The position numbers and the translations under genes are program-made. Below the pieces are notes generated by a model. It was not told where the DNA came from and ran no database searches. It saw nothing but the letters and a program-made list of their open reading frames with translations. From Vibrio sp. qd031 (lineage in GTDB: Bacteria; Pseudomonadota; Gammaproteobacteria; Enterobacterales; Vibrionaceae), in NCBI RefSeq assembly GCF_002100145.1, contig NZ_JXQD01000025.1, forward strand, positions 209,417 to 273,416: a stretch of 64,000 nucleotides of DNA, read 5' to 3'. Positions 63,446-64,000 of the stretch are shown here, piece by piece. Position 1 is the stretch's first letter, and every line of letters begins with the position of its first letter.

Positions 63446-64000
63446 TCTTACCAGACTGTCGACGCAGTACTGGGTTCTTGCCTGTATGCTTTTGGCAACG
63501 CTGTTGTTTGCCACGCAATTGCACGCGCAAGAAGAGATCCCGAATAATACCGCTCCAGCAAGCAGTGTGACGGTTTCAGAAATAGAGCGTGAGCAGGGCG
63601 GTTCGACGCTTTCAATTACTGACACTCGAAGTGGCGCGGGCGTGCCAGCATTTACCATGGTTACCAATCCAGATGGTAGTGAAGATTACTCAGTTAATAT
63701 TCAAATACTAGGTCTTATGACCATGCTGGGCTTCTTGCCTGCCATGGTGATATTGATGACCTCTTTTACGCGCATTGTCGTGGTGATGTCGATTTTGCGT
63801 CAAGCCATGGGCTTGCAACAGACACCGTCTAATCAAGTCATTATTGGTTTGTCGATCTTTATGACGTTTTTTATCATGTCACCGGTCTTTGACAAAGTGA
63901 ATCAAGATGCCTTGCAACCGTATCTCAATGAACAAGTGACGGCTCGTGAGGCCTTCGATTTGGCGCAAGAGCCCATGAAGGCGTTCATGCTAAAACAGAC
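63435..64000 (+). CDS. fliP: Flagellar export gate protein FliP (truncated by window end)
   Basis: Core subunit of the FliPQR export gate; only the first 188 codons are present because the window ends. It begins [21 protein letters not shown], with a cleavable signal peptide ending near LHAQ. Then come the conserved membrane segments [20 protein letters not shown] and [20 protein letters not shown] and the motif [23 protein letters not shown] at 63435 overlaps fliO; an ATG at 63429 is also open. It is last in the visible fliKLMNOP series, and fliQ, fliR and flhB are expected to follow. Confidence 0.93.
   Translation, partial: MRNNLTRLSTQYWVLACMLLATLLFATQLHAQEEIPNNTAPASSVTVSEIEREQGGSTLSITDTRSGAGVPAFTMVTNPDGSEDYSVNIQILGLMTMLGFLPAMVILMTSFTRIVVVMSILRQAMGLQQTPSNQVIIGLSIFMTFFIMSPVFDKVNQDALQPYLNEQVTAREAFDLAQEPMKAFMLKQ

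Noticed and set aside
29539..64000. Lateral (Laf-type) flagellar system
   Set aside because: FlrA, FlrB and FlrC, multiple flagellins and FlaG/FlaI mark the polar system; no LafK-like regulator is present.

Overview
The window looks like chromosome 1 of a member of the Vibrionaceae, most likely Vibrio or a close relative. The basis is the tig-clpP-clpX-lon-hupB-ppiD-comEA block, the DctPQM/DctBD arrangement, the FlrA/FlrB/FlrC flagellar regulators and the FlaA-like flagellin, all of which match Vibrio proteins and gene order as I remember them. No database was searched. Nearly all of the sequence is coding, and I see no insertion sequence, prophage, CRISPR array, rRNA or tRNA.

Layout. (1) 1-5209: a heptamer repeat cassette, gltX, then two convergent membrane diguanylate cyclase genes. 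(2) 5392-11915: an OmpR-type two-component system followed by a four-gene sugar ABC transporter resembling the Pseudomonas glucose system (GltR/GtrS with GtsABCD). (3) 12309-19877: a secreted L,D-transpeptidase, the C4-dicarboxylate TRAP transporter dctPQM, a small basic ORF, and the divergent sensor and sigma-54 activator genes dctB and dctD. (4) 20377-29255: the protein-quality block tig, clpP, clpX, lon, hupB, ppiD and comEA, with sigma-32-like promoters before tig and lon. (5) 29539-64000: one continuous polar flagellar cluster, flgBCDE / flgFGHIJ / flgKL / three flagellin genes / flaG-fliD-flaI-fliS / flrA / flrBC / fliEFGHIJ / fliKLMNOP, with fliP cut by the window end.

The flagellar promoters can be read directly. 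Sigma-54 -24/-12 elements lie before flgB, flgF, flgK, the first flagellin, flrB, fliE and probably fliK. Sigma-28 elements lie before the second and third flagellins. This fits the Vibrio hierarchy: FlrA with sigma-54 switches on flrBC and the fli operons, FlrC with sigma-54 switches on hook-basal-body genes and the major flagellin, and FliA (sigma-28) switches on the accessory flagellins. The usual upstream partners flgA, flgM, flgN, cheV and cheR are not next to flgB. Instead flgB directly follows comEA, so this genome has an uncommon junction.

I did not find a clearly new biological system. The most rewarding points are cis-regulatory: twin palindromes with a sigma-54 promoter before dctP, an OmpR-type repeat before the sugar transporter, a structured leader before tig, hairpins around clpP, a structured leader before the L,D-transpeptidase, and a 17-bp tandem repeat that begins inside the fliD stop codon.
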